Source: Nitrososphaerota archaeon | GTDB taxonomy: Archaea; Thermoproteota; Nitrososphaeria; Nitrososphaerales; Gagatemarchaeaceae | Reading direction: 5' to 3' | DNA length: 56,675 nucleotides | Assembly (NCBI GenBank): GCA_027320425.1 | Contig: DAHVLJ010000012.1 | Location: 1-56,675 of the forward strand | Part shown: piece after piece, positions 1 to 7,667 of the stretch | Layout of the letters: each line of letters begins with the position of its first letter | Numbering within the stretch: position 1 is the stretch's first letter | Program-made: the position numbers and the translations under genes | The notes under the pieces: generated by a model | The model's database searches: none | Told to the model about the DNA's origin: nothing | The model's input: the letters and a program-made list of their open reading frames with translations, nothing else

Positions 1-675
1 CCTCGACTGCGGCGACTTCTCCTGGTACCTGGCGTATTTCGTGTCCAGAACGTTCTTGATCTTCTCAGCCCTCTTCCACCCTATCCCCTGGACCTGCGCG
101 ATCTCCCCTGAGGTCAACCCCAAGACCCTCCGGGGGCTCCCGTATCTCGAAAGCAGCCGCTCTGCAAGCTTTCTCCCCACCCCTGGAAGCGAAGAGACCA
201 GATAGAGCTGCTGCTGCGGGACACTCTTCGCCTTCGGCGGAATCTCCGAGGGCATCCTCGCAAGCGGCTTCGCCCTGGCGTGGTTCAGCAGTTCCGCTAT
301 CGCGAGGGCGGTCTCCCTCTGATTGGCCGTATAGAGTACTCTCAGCCCGTAGGCGAGGGTGACGTTGGCTATGGCTCCGTAGAATGACTTCAGGTTCTTG
401 GCCAGGGACTCGACCTCCTTCGAATCCCCTTCCACCAGGAGGTATGGCTTCGAATATGCGGCGGAGATCTTTGCCGCCTGGTAGAAGAGCCGGGAATCGT
501 AGACAGATGAGACCAGGTCTCTTATCGACTTCCTTTCGACCGCGATCTCCGGATTGAGCACGTAGTCGGCGACAGGAAGCTTACTGAAGTACACCCTTAC
601 GTTGAGCCTGGCCAACTCATCGGGGACCCCACTCGCCTTCTCCCTTTCATCGGCGACCACCCTAGTGGGTATCAC
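1..675 (-). CDS. xpf: XPF/ERCC4-family structure-specific endonuclease (3' end beyond window)
   Basis: The open frame runs off the left edge after 225 codons. Residues 1-125 read as an ERCC4 nuclease domain with the active-site string ERKSIRD at 47-53. Residues about 155-225 hold tandem helix-hairpin-helix motifs (SLPGVGRKLAERLL, VQGIGWKRAEKI). This is the short archaeal XPF without a helicase part, which cuts 3'-flap and fork structures and normally works with PCNA; only the last few residues should be missing. The GTG start overlaps the stop of ecfT in a GTGA arrangement, so it is probably the last gene of the transporter operon and translationally coupled to it. Confidence 0.88.
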   Translation of the reverse strand, partial: MIPTRVVADEREKASGVPDELARLNVRVYFSKLPVADYVLNPEIAVERKSIRDLVSSVYDSRLFYQAAKISAAYSKPYLLVEGDSKEVESLAKNLKSFYGAIANVTLAYGLRVLYTANQRETALAIAELLNHARAKPLARMPSEIPPKAKSVPQQQLYLVSSLPGVGRKLAERLLSRYGSPRRVLGLTSGEIAQVQGIGWKRAEKIKNVLDTKYARYQEKSPQSR

Positions 676-1418
676 GGGAACTGGACAGGCAGGACGTAAT
701 AAAAGGAATAGGCGGCCAACGCGAACAGCAGGATCGCAGCCACGGTGACCGCCTTGTCGGCGGCGCTCGCTCTGTACTGCACCAGGCTGGTAGGCCGGGG
801 GACCACGCCGTATGCCCGCGACTCCATCGCTTCAGCCAGCTCTCCGCTCCTTACCACAGAGTTGACGACCAGCGGAATCAGGACCGGCACCATGTTCCTG
901 ACCCTTCGAAAGACGTTCCCCTTGTCGAGCTCGAGGCCCCTGGACTTCTGGGCGTCCATTATCTGGATGGTGTCCAGCATCATCACGGGGATGAAACGGA
1001 CCGCGGTCACAAAGGCGAAGACCACGTCCCTTGGCAGCCTGAACGTCTTCATGACCTGCTCCAGTTCGTCTGGGGACGTGGTTATGAAAAACAGGCTTGT
1101 CGACACCACTATGGCGACGAACCTGGCCGCATAGAGGACCGATGACTCTAGGTTCCTGGTGAAAAGGAAGTTGATGAGGAATATGAACACCGAGAAAGTC
1201 CCGGTCAGGAGCATGGTCCTAGCGACCCTCCTGAGCACCGTCGCCACCGCCGCCACCGCCACCAAGAAAACGATCACCCCCAGGAGCTCGTAGACGGAGC
1301 GCACCATGAGCGTCGACGCGAACATGAGGACGGAGTTGAGGAGCTTGACCCGCGGGTCCAGCCTGTGATACACCGAGTTGCCTCTGCGGAAGATGAAGCC
1401 TCCGCTAAGCCACATCAA
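672..1418 (-). CDS. ecfT: ECF transporter transmembrane component EcfT (CbiQ family)
   Basis: A 248-residue polytopic membrane protein with about five or six hydrophobic segments. It carries the second EcfT coupling motif as EAMESRAYG near residue 196, which docks into the ATPase grooves. EcfT links the two ATPases to the substrate-binding S component in energy-coupling-factor vitamin importers. ATGA overlaps join it to the ATPase gene upstream and a GTGA overlap joins it to xpf downstream. The likely substrate, riboflavin, is inferred from the neighbouring S component and RbkR, not from this protein. Confidence 0.88.
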   Translation of the reverse strand: MMWLSGGFIFRRGNSVYHRLDPRVKLLNSVLMFASTLMVRSVYELLGVIVFLVAVAAVATVLRRVARTMLLTGTFSVFIFLINFLFTRNLESSVLYAARFVAIVVSTSLFFITTSPDELEQVMKTFRLPRDVVFAFVTAVRFIPVMMLDTIQIMDAQKSRGLELDKGNVFRRVRNMVPVLIPLVVNSVVRSGELAEAMESRAYGVVPRPTSLVQYRASAADKAVTVAAILLFALAAYSFYYVLPVQFP

Positions 1419-2224
1419 AGCTCCGATCCCTCCACCCAGCGCCGTGCTTCGAGGGGGTCGATGAAAGGCCCGGCCGGCCTGCGCTTCAGCCCTTGGTAGA
1501 ACTCGACCATCTCAGGCTGTACGACCCTGGCAGAGGCGAGGAGCCTCTCGTCCTGCATTATGGCGGCAGCGGGCCCATCTCCTACCACCCTCCCTCCCTT
1601 CATCACGACCACCCGCGGCTGAACCGGCCAGAGGAACTCGATGTCGTGGGAGACGACCACCACCGTCTTCCCTGTGGACCTGAGCATTCCGATGGTCCCC
1701 GCGAGCTTCTCCTTCTGTATCGAATCCTGGCCGACCGTCGGCTCGTCGAGAATCACAACGTCCGGGTCCCAGGCGAGGATGCACGCGAGAGTGAGCCTCT
1801 TCTTCTCTCCACCGCTCAGCACGAGGGGCGAGGACTTCCGATATTCCTCCAGCTCGAAGAGCTCGAGCCCCCAGGACACCCTGTTCGCGATGAGCTCCTG
1901 GGTGAACCCGAAGTTGCGGAGCGCGAATGACATCTCTTCCTCGACGCTCTCTGAGAAGAGCTGGTGGTCAGGGTTCTGGAACGCCACTCCCACGCGCCTT
2001 GAAAGCTGGGCGGTGCTCGTGGACTTCGTGTCCTCGCCGTCCACGAGGACTCTGCCGGAGCTCGGCTTCAGCAGGCCCGTGACATGCTTGACCAGGGTCG
2101 TCTTCCCCGCTCCGTTCTCGCCGACTAGCGCCACGATCTCCCCGGACCCTATTGTCAGGCTGACCTCGTCAAGCGCCTTCACCCCGCTCTGGTGCACGAA
2201 AGAGACGTCTTCGAACTCGATCAT
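1415..2224 (-). CDS. ecfA: ECF transporter ATPase subunit
   Basis: ABC ATPase of 269 residues: Walker A GENGAGKTT (35-43), Q-loop in FQNPDHQ (82-88), signature LSGGEKKR (136-143), Walker B VVILDE (156-161) and the switch His in VSHD. CbiO/EcfA-type sequences with FQNPD after the Q-loop drive ECF vitamin importers at the inner face of the membrane. The stop overlaps the ecfT start and the start overlaps the stop of the second ATPase (ATGA at each junction), as expected for subunits made in fixed ratio. Confidence 0.9.
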   Translation of the reverse strand: MIEFEDVSFVHQSGVKALDEVSLTIGSGEIVALVGENGAGKTTLVKHVTGLLKPSSGRVLVDGEDTKSTSTAQLSRRVGVAFQNPDHQLFSESVEEEMSFALRNFGFTQELIANRVSWGLELFELEEYRKSSPLVLSGGEKKRLTLACILAWDPDVVILDEPTVGQDSIQKEKLAGTIGMLRSTGKTVVVVSHDIEFLWPVQPRVVVMKGGRVVGDGPAAAIMQDERLLASARVVQPEMVEFYQGLKRRPAGPFIDPLEARRWVEGSEL

Positions 2225-3066
2225 CGCGCCCTCTTCTCCGAAAGGGCCGCGAGGTCGGCCGGCCTCATCAGCCCATCTGCCGTCGCCAGCCCATCGCGCG
2301 CAAGCATCTTCTGCAGCCTGGTGACGGCGGGGGTGGCGACGCCATACTTCTCTGACCCTTCGCCGAGCAGGACGTCCTTGGGTGCCCCCTCCATGACCTT
2401 CCTCCCTTCGCTCATCACCACGAGCCTGTCCGCGACCCTCACCAGGAGGTCCAGCCTGTGCTCGACGATGACGAAAGTCGTCCCCAGTTCTCTTCTCAGC
2501 TTCGCGACCAGGTCCACCAGCTCCCCCGCCGTCTTCGGGTCCAGAAGCGAGGTGGGTTCGTCGAGTATCACGAGCCTCGGTCTCATGGCCAAAACCCCCG
2601 CGAGCGCCACTCTCTGCTTCTGCCCGTCCGAAAGCTCGTGCGGCGCCCTCAGAGCGAGGTCCCCTATCCCGAGGAGACGGAGAGCGTCATCGACGCGTTC
2701 GCGCATCTCCTCACGCGGGGTCCCTATGTTCTCGAGCCCGAAGGCGACGTCCCTTTCGACGCTGAACATGAATATCTGGTTCTCAGGGTTCTGGAAGAGG
2801 AATCCGACCTTCTGCGCCAGCTCGCGCATGTCAGAGCCCTTCACGCTGGCTCCGGCGACCAAGACGTCCCCTGAATACTCCCCTCCGTACATGTGAGGGA
2901 TGAGGCCGTTTACCGCCCTCAGCAGCGTGCTCTTGCCGCATCCAGAAGGGCCAGCGAGGACAACTATCTCCCCCTCCGGGATGGCGAGGTCGAATCCGGA
3001 GACCGCCATGCGGGGGGCCTCGGGGTATCTGAAACTCAGGCCCCGTATCTCCAGGATGTCTGACAA
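2221..3066 (-). CDS. ecfA: ECF transporter ATPase subunit (second paralogue)
   Basis: ABC ATPase of 281 residues with Walker A GPSGCGKST (39-47), Q-loop FQNPENQ, signature LSDGQKQR (145-152) and Walker B LVILDE (165-170). It is the partner of the ATPase encoded just downstream; in group-type ECF transporters the two form a heterodimer under EcfT. It starts 14 bases after the stop of the S-component gene. Which ATPase corresponds to EcfA1 or EcfA2 was not settled from sequence alone. Confidence 0.9.
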   Translation of the reverse strand: MSDILEIRGLSFRYPEAPRMAVSGFDLAIPEGEIVVLAGPSGCGKSTLLRAVNGLIPHMYGGEYSGDVLVAGASVKGSDMRELAQKVGFLFQNPENQIFMFSVERDVAFGLENIGTPREEMRERVDDALRLLGIGDLALRAPHELSDGQKQRVALAGVLAMRPRLVILDEPTSLLDPKTAGELVDLVAKLRRELGTTFVIVEHRLDLLVRVADRLVVMSEGRKVMEGAPKDVLLGEGSEKYGVATPAVTRLQKMLARDGLATADGLMRPADLAALSEKRAR

Positions 3067-3080
3067 TCGCTTCCCCTGGG

Positions 3081-3647
3081 TCAGGACCGCGCAGCGACGC
3101 TCTCAGGGGGCGCGATCCTCGATTCTACCGCCCTGCGGATCCCGAGAGCGACTGGCACCACATACAGCGCCACTGACGCGTTGAAGAGCGCGATCGGTAC
3201 CAGGAACCCTAGTACCGCACCCTGGGGGATGCTGAACCCGATGGGATATGGTTGCGGGAGGACAAGGTAGTTCACGACCGTCATGACCACGGTCCTAGCG
3301 ACAGCTCCCAGGACGACCGCCGCGACGCCCAGCACGGCTGTTCCTCTTCCTTTGGCCAGCTTCATGGCCGCGAGCACGCCGGCGAACATCGAAAGTTCTG
3401 CGATAACGTTGTAGACCGGCCCGGTGGGAAGCGGGCCTGGATTGATCGCCTCAAGGGCGAGGGCGTTCAGCAGTGCGACCGCCGTCCCCCCGCTCAACCC
3501 CAAGAGCAGGAGCGCCAGGAGTATGGGAATCTCCCATACCCCATACAACAGGAACGTGGCGTATGGAGCGGGGACCGTGACGCCACCCAGCACTACCGCG
3601 AGCGCGGTCAGCAGGGCTACAAGGCTGACCCACCTCGACCGGTGCAT
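3081..3647 (-). CDS. ECF transporter S component, probable riboflavin type
   Basis: A 188-residue integral membrane protein with about six hydrophobic helices, the usual size and shape of an ECF substrate-binding subunit. Short segments such as RTVVMTVVNYLVLP followed by YPIGF resemble the RibU-like group of the family, but this match is from memory and is weak alone. The stronger clue is context: it is the first gene of the ECF operon and is divergent from rbkR, the archaeal riboflavin regulator/kinase, with a shared promoter region holding a palindrome. Riboflavin uptake is therefore an inference; another vitamin is possible. Confidence 0.7.
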   Translation of the reverse strand: MHRSRWVSLVALLTALAVVLGGVTVPAPYATFLLYGVWEIPILLALLLLGLSGGTAVALLNALALEAINPGPLPTGPVYNVIAELSMFAGVLAAMKLAKGRGTAVLGVAAVVLGAVARTVVMTVVNYLVLPQPYPIGFSIPQGAVLGFLVPIALFNASVALYVVPVALGIRRAVESRIAPPESVAARS

Positions 3648-3667
3648 GTTTCGCCGAAGCCGGGGAT

Positions 3668-3706
3668 ATGTTTATAATATTTTAGTAACTACAAATCAGA
3701 TTGTAG
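3668..3706. promoter_or_regulatory. Divergent promoter with candidate RbkR operator
   Basis: The AT-rich core at about 3669-3685 (TTTATAATATTTTAG on the plus strand) can serve as TATA box for both rbkR and the leftward ECF operon. At 3689-3706 lies a perfect inverted repeat, CTACAA-N6-TTGTAG, ending one base before the rbkR ATG at 3707. A dyad between TATA box and start codon fits a repressor site, and RbkR regulators are known to bind operators of riboflavin genes. That RbkR binds here is inferred. Confidence 0.7.
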
Positions 3707-4393
3707 ATGCCTGCCAAGGCCCAAGCCGAAAGGACTCGCTTCCTGGAGACTCTGGTTGAGTTGGTGAAGCACGGTGCTGCTGGCGCCTACGCCGACGTGT
3801 CCTCTTCCCGGCTCGGCGACGCCCTGGGGCTCACGCAGCAGGCAGCTTCCAGGAGGCTTGTCGAACTCGAAGACGCCGGCTATGTCGCGCGCGTGCATTC
3901 GGGACGCTCCCTCAAGGTCCGCATCACCCCGTCCGGGATGAAGGCGCTGTCGTCGTTCTACGGGGAGCTCAAGTCGGCTTTCGAGAGCCAGCCCACCCGG
4001 CTCACCTTCACAGGTACGGTCTTCAGCGGAATGGGCAAAGGAAAGTATTACGTCGGCCTCCCTGAGTACCAGAGGAGGTTCAAGGCTGCCCTGGGGTACA
4101 AGCCTTTCCCCGGCACCCTCAACGTGAAGTTCGAAGACGAGAAGCAAGTCTCACAGCTTCGAACTCTCAGAGGGATGGGCGGAGTCAGGATCGGCGGATT
4201 CAGCGAGGGCGAGGAGACGTTCAGCGCACTGACGTGCTTTGACGGGACCCTGGCCGACTTGAAGGTGACCCTCCTTCTCATCGACGTCACGCATTACAAC
4301 GAGAGCGTGGCGGAGCTCATCTCCCCTGACTTCCTCAGAGGGAAGTTGAAGATCAGAGACGGAGACTCCATCACGTTCTTCATCGAAGCATGA
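3707..4393 (+). CDS. rbkR: CTP-dependent riboflavin kinase with N-terminal winged-helix regulator domain (RbkR)
   Basis: 228 residues in two parts. Residues 1-90 form a winged helix-turn-helix (LGDALGLTQQAASRRLVELEDAGY). Residues about 100-228 form the archaeal RibK barrel, with GTVFSGMGKGKYYVGL, the nearby YQRRF, and FPGTLNVKF. RibK makes FMN from riboflavin using CTP. The two-domain form, RbkR, also represses riboflavin synthesis and uptake genes. It is divergent from the ECF transporter, and a palindrome just before its own start suggests autoregulation. Length is typical of the bifunctional type. Confidence 0.92.
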   Translation: MPAKAQAERTRFLETLVELVKHGAAGAYADVSSSRLGDALGLTQQAASRRLVELEDAGYVARVHSGRSLKVRITPSGMKALSSFYGELKSAFESQPTRLTFTGTVFSGMGKGKYYVGLPEYQRRFKAALGYKPFPGTLNVKFEDEKQVSQLRTLRGMGGVRIGGFSEGEETFSALTCFDGTLADLKVTLLLIDVTHYNESVAELISPDFLRGKLKIRDGDSITFFIEA

Positions 4394-4461
4394 CCGGGTG
4401 GTCCCTGCGCCGAACGAAGTCCGATTGGCTTATCTAGAATCACCCGTCCGAGAGGGCCGAC

Positions 4462-4992
4462 ATGCCAAAGCAAGAGACCCTGATTCTCGTCGACGACGAC
4501 GACAACCAGATAGGCACGGACACCAGGGAGAACTGCCACGCGGGAAGGGGGAAAAGGCACAGGGCGTACACCGCCCTAATCTTCCATGACGGGAAGCTGC
4601 TCCTCCAGCGTAGAAGCTCGAAGAAGCTGCTCTGGCCGGGTGCTTGGGATGTTTCATTCACCAGCCACGTCTATCCTGGCGAGACATACCAGGGGGCCGC
4701 CTCGAGGAGAGCGGTCGAAGAGCTGAACGCGAAGGTCGGAGCGCTGACTGACGTCCATTCATTCGTCTATTTCGCCCCGCAAGGCGCGAACGCGGAGAAC
4801 GAGTTTTGCCGCGTCCTGGTCGGGGACTTTGATGGGAAGATCACACCCAACAGAGAAGAGATGATGGAGGTGAAGTGGGCTAAAGTCGGCGATGTCGCGT
4901 CCGACCTGAAGGCTCACCCAGACTCCTACACGCCCTGGTTCATCCTCTCGTTCGAGGGGTTTCTGAAGAGCCCGGTCTCGAAGCGCTACTAG
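4462..4992 (+). CDS. Type I isopentenyl-diphosphate isomerase-like NUDIX protein
   Basis: 176 residues, collinear with type I IPP isomerase: metal-ligand His at H26, H33 and H69, the NUDIX-like GETYQGAASRRAVEEL, acidic pair E112/E114 in ENEFCRV, and the C-terminal YTPWF. The enzyme interconverts IPP and DMAPP for isoprenoid lipids. The catalytic Cys that precedes the third His in E. coli (C67) is Thr here (T67, SFTSH), so isomerase activity is uncertain and a NUDIX hydrolase role is possible. A TATA-like GCTTATCTA lies about 27 bases before the ATG, so the gene has its own promoter. Confidence 0.75.
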   Translation: MPKQETLILVDDDDNQIGTDTRENCHAGRGKRHRAYTALIFHDGKLLLQRRSSKKLLWPGAWDVSFTSHVYPGETYQGAASRRAVEELNAKVGALTDVHSFVYFAPQGANAENEFCRVLVGDFDGKITPNREEMMEVKWAKVGDVASDLKAHPDSYTPWFILSFEGFLKSPVSKRY

Positions 4993-5996
4993 TCTAGCTT
5001 CTTCAGCGCGCCGACGAGTTCCCCCAGCCTGACAAGGGTGGCTTCCATCGCTTCCTCTTCGCCGACGCCGGTTGAGAACGAGGCGGCTGTCGAATGTCCC
5101 CCGCCATGACCGCCGAGCTTTCGTGCCATCTCCTCCGCGACCTGTGTCCCGAGCTTTACCCCCGTCGTTTCAAGGAACCTTTGGGTCGCCCTGAGACTTA
5201 CCCTCGTCTCGCCGTCAGACTCGCCTGATACCACGGCGACGTCAGCGCCCAGATAGATCAAGGACCTGGCCACGTGGGCCTGGAACGACCCCACGAGCGT
5301 GGAAGCGACCAACCAGTCTCCCGCTTTGTAGATCACCGTCCTCTGAGCACCTTTCAGCTTCGCCAGAACCTCCCCGTAATCTGGTTCGCTCCGCAGCTCT
5401 TTCCTTGCTGCCGGCAGGTCTGCCCCGAGGTCCAGCAGGGCGGCTGCGGCGCGGACCCCTCCCGGGCTCGCTATGGCGAGGTGAGAAGAGTCGAAAAGCA
5501 GTGCCTCGAGGAGCGCCTGGGAAGCCTGCGCGTCAGGGACCATCCCCTTCGCCCTGTAAAGCGCGTAGACCACTTCGGCGGCCGATGTCGCCGATTCGTC
5601 GACTATCGCTCTGTCGTATATCTTGACGTCCCTCATAGGGTGGTGGTCGACCAGGACCCTGAACCCTTCCGCCTTCTCAAGCCTCCCCTTCCACTCGTTG
5701 AGGAGCTCTATGTCACCGACATCTACCGCCACGAAAAGGTCGTACTTCTCCCCGGTGTCCCCTTCACTCGTCTCTTGTGGGAACTTGGAGCTGAGCTTCT
5801 TGGTAAGCACCGTCATGCCGCCTGGGGTTATCACGTCGACCTTGCATCCGGGAGCGAGACTCCTCAGAAGCTTGGAGACGGCATAAGCCGACAGATAGGT
5901 GTCGGCATCCGCGTTCCTGTGACAGATTACTGCGACCCTGCCAAGCTTCCGCGTCTCTATGAACGGGAATTCCTTCAGGTCTTTTTCAAAGGACAA
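4989..5996 (-). CDS. DHH/DHHA1 phosphoesterase (RecJ/NrnA-like)
   Basis: 335 residues. The N-terminal DHH domain has HRNADAD (26-32), an acidic metal site in VAVDVGD (89-95) and the DHH signature (117-119). The C-terminal DHHA1 part has GGHGGGHSTAASFS near 295-308. Such proteins are manganese-dependent phosphodiesterases acting on single-stranded nucleic acid ends, nanoRNA or cyclic dinucleotides; the substrate cannot be told here. It is the last gene of the exosome-prefoldin string, 13 bases after pfdB, which hints at an RNA-related role. It overlaps the convergent isomerase-like gene by four bases. Confidence 0.8.
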   Translation of the reverse strand: MSFEKDLKEFPFIETRKLGRVAVICHRNADADTYLSAYAVSKLLRSLAPGCKVDVITPGGMTVLTKKLSSKFPQETSEGDTGEKYDLFVAVDVGDIELLNEWKGRLEKAEGFRVLVDHHPMRDVKIYDRAIVDESATSAAEVVYALYRAKGMVPDAQASQALLEALLFDSSHLAIASPGGVRAAAALLDLGADLPAARKELRSEPDYGEVLAKLKGAQRTVIYKAGDWLVASTLVGSFQAHVARSLIYLGADVAVVSGESDGETRVSLRATQRFLETTGVKLGTQVAEEMARKLGGHGGGHSTAASFSTGVGEEEAMEATLVRLGELVGALKKLD

Positions 5997-6009
5997 CGGT
6001 CGCCACGGG

Positions 6010-6396
6010 CTACGCGTCGCCTGGAGGCTGCACCTGAGGCTGGGCCGGTCTGGCCTTCACCGACTCGTCGATCTTAGTCTGCAGGTCCTTCAGCGTCTCC
6101 TTGAACCTCGTCTCCTGCTTTGCCAGGACCATCTTCCTGGTGTTTGCCAGTTCCTTCTTCTCCCCCAGCTCCTTGACTACGTCTTCCTTCTTCACCTTCA
6201 CCAAGAGGTTCCCCGCGAACTTGTACACGGCTTCCGAATCAGAAGCCTTGCCGAGCTCTTCGAGCGCCTTCTCGGTCTCGCCGAGCTCCATCTCCACCTG
6301 CTGTTTCTGAGCGAGCACCGCCTGCAGGTTCTGCTGAGTCTGCTCGTATCTGGCGAGCTGTTCCCGGAGTATCGGAGGTAGCTCAGGCTGGCTCAT
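6010..6396 (-). CDS. pfdB: Prefoldin subunit beta
   Basis: 128 residues, mostly two long coiled coils (about 8-50 and 65-110) separated by short beta strands, the hallmark of prefoldin beta (LARYEQTQQNLQAVLAQKQQVE at the start, exceeding the usual family conservation in the hairpin). Prefoldin is a cytosolic hexamer of two alpha and four beta subunits that passes unfolded proteins to the thermosome. The position after L37Ae and a Pcc1-like gene is the conserved archaeal order. The Pro/Gln-rich tail is unremarkable. Confidence 0.88.
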   Translation of the reverse strand: MSQPELPPILREQLARYEQTQQNLQAVLAQKQQVEMELGETEKALEELGKASDSEAVYKFAGNLLVKVKKEDVVKELGEKKELANTRKMVLAKQETRFKETLKDLQTKIDESVKARPAQPQVQPPGDA

Positions 6397-6419
6397 TTTC
6401 GACTTCGCGACCTCGGTCT

Positions 6420-6617
6420 CTACTTAAAGCCTTTCGACGTCCACGTCATCTTACGAATCGTTTCCAGCAAGTCCCTCGCCTTTGCGTCGACTTCCGCCGG
6501 CAGCTCGCCTCCTATCCGCACTTCGCAGACCCCTTCCCTGAACTTGGTCGACGGGAAACCCTTCTTGATCTTCGCCGCGGTGTCCTCGTCTGCCCTGAAG
6601 GATATCTTCAGCGCCAC
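6420..6617 (-). CDS. Pcc1-like small protein (KEOPS subunit candidate)
   Basis: About 65 residues if it starts at the GTG at 6617 (VALKISFRADED), or 82 if it starts at an ATG at 6668 that would overlap the L37Ae gene by 38 bases. The GTG start gives a product beginning with the first beta strand, as in Pcc1. Pattern and place between L37Ae and prefoldin beta match Pcc1, the dimerising subunit of the KEOPS complex for t6A tRNA modification. Similarity by eye is modest, so the name is tentative. Confidence 0.6.
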   Translation of the reverse strand: MALKISFRADEDTAAKIKKGFPSTKFREGVCEVRIGGELPAEVDAKARDLLETIRKMTWTSKGFK

Positions 6618-6630
6618 TGACTCGATGGGC

Positions 6631-6858
6631 CTATCTTGACTTCGCCTGGGCGAGGTCAAACGCTCCACCAGCGACGGTGTAGCCGCACGACTTGCACTTC
6701 CATATGCCGGATGACGTCCTGCTCAGCCTCTTGCTTGAACAAGATGGGCACTCTCTCGCCTGCTTCAGCGTCCTGAACACCCTGGCGTAGCGCTTCCTGA
6801 GGGTGCCGCCGTATTTGGCGCCCAGCCCCTTGATGTTCTCCCTCGCCTTTGGCGTTAC
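6631..6858 (-). CDS. rpl37ae: Ribosomal protein L37Ae (eL43)
   Basis: The frame encodes about 75 residues with KGLGAKYGGTLRKRYARVF, then a four-cysteine zinc ribbon, CPSC and CKSC, and the family ending GYTVAGGAF. This is eL43 of the large ribosomal subunit. No ATG, GTG or TTG lies in frame near the expected start: the frame enters from the end of rrp42 and the first plausible codon is GTA at 6858-6856, inside the rrp42 stop region. Either a non-standard start is used or a base is wrong. The gene lies between rrp42 and the Pcc1-like gene as in other archaea. Confidence 0.85.
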   Translation of the reverse strand, partial: VTPKARENIKGLGAKYGGTLRKRYARVFRTLKQARECPSCSSKRLSRTSSGIWKCKSCGYTVAGGAFDLAQAKSR

Positions 6859-7667
6859 TTCGTCGCCTCGATTATCTTGGCGCGTATCGCCTTGCCGACC
6901 CTGATCGAGGTGTCGGCGGCCTGCAGGACCTGGGCCGGGGTGATGGTGCTCGCTTCGCCCTTCTGGCTAGCGCAGACGTTCCCCCCGTCCTCGGTGGTTA
7001 TGGTTATCCTCATGTCCATGGAGGCTTCCTCCTCTGCGCCCGGATCGACGACGACCTTGTCGCCTATCCTAGCGAACGTAAGGGAGACAGGAGTCTTCTC
7101 GACCGGGACTTGTATCAGCTCGTTGGTCGCCTCGGCTTTCTCGTCCTTGATGACATACTTCTTCATCTTGGCGGTCCTGAGCGCGGCGACTACGGCATAG
7201 CTCGTGGCGTCGAATAGGTTCCCGTCGACGTTCATGACGTTGCAGTCGACGAAAATCGCTATGACCGACTTGCCTGAAACAAGGTTGAGCTTCCCAAGGT
7301 CGACCATCTTGGACTCGCGAATGCCCCTGTCCACCACCCTCGCCAGTTCGATTGCGTCCTCGCTTGGAGGTCCCGCCTCAGCGTAAGGTGACGACAACGG
7401 CAGTATCTCCGCGTTGACCATCAGTATCCCTTTGTCGGGGGTGTCGGGGAATGGGGTTCCCGTAGCTATCTTTACGCCAGCTATCACCTGGGTGTTCCCG
7501 AGGAACACTCTCGCCGAACCGTTCGCCTTCGGGATGACACCTGTCTCGATCTTCAGCTCACGGTGCTGGTCCAGCGACCTTCCGTCGACGCGTTTCCCGC
7601 TTGCGAGCAGCTGCACCATCTGCGCCTTGCGGATGGTCTCTACGACGTAATTCTTCTTCATCGACAT
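6855..7667 (-). CDS. rrp42: Exosome complex subunit Rrp42
   Basis: 270 residues of the RNase PH fold. Rrp42 is the catalytically inactive partner that alternates with Rrp41 in the hexameric ring of the archaeal exosome and helps bind RNA. Features include the start VVETIRKAQMVQLLASGKRVDGR and the block GLRxx-like region LPLSSPYAEAGPPSEDAIELARV. It begins one base after the rrp41 stop and ends inside the L37Ae reading frame, so the string is surely cotranscribed. Confidence 0.93.
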   Translation of the reverse strand: MSMKKNYVVETIRKAQMVQLLASGKRVDGRSLDQHRELKIETGVIPKANGSARVFLGNTQVIAGVKIATGTPFPDTPDKGILMVNAEILPLSSPYAEAGPPSEDAIELARVVDRGIRESKMVDLGKLNLVSGKSVIAIFVDCNVMNVDGNLFDATSYAVVAALRTAKMKKYVIKDEKAEATNELIQVPVEKTPVSLTFARIGDKVVVDPGAEEEASMDMRITITTEDGGNVCASQKGEASTITPAQVLQAADTSIRVGKAIRAKIIEATK

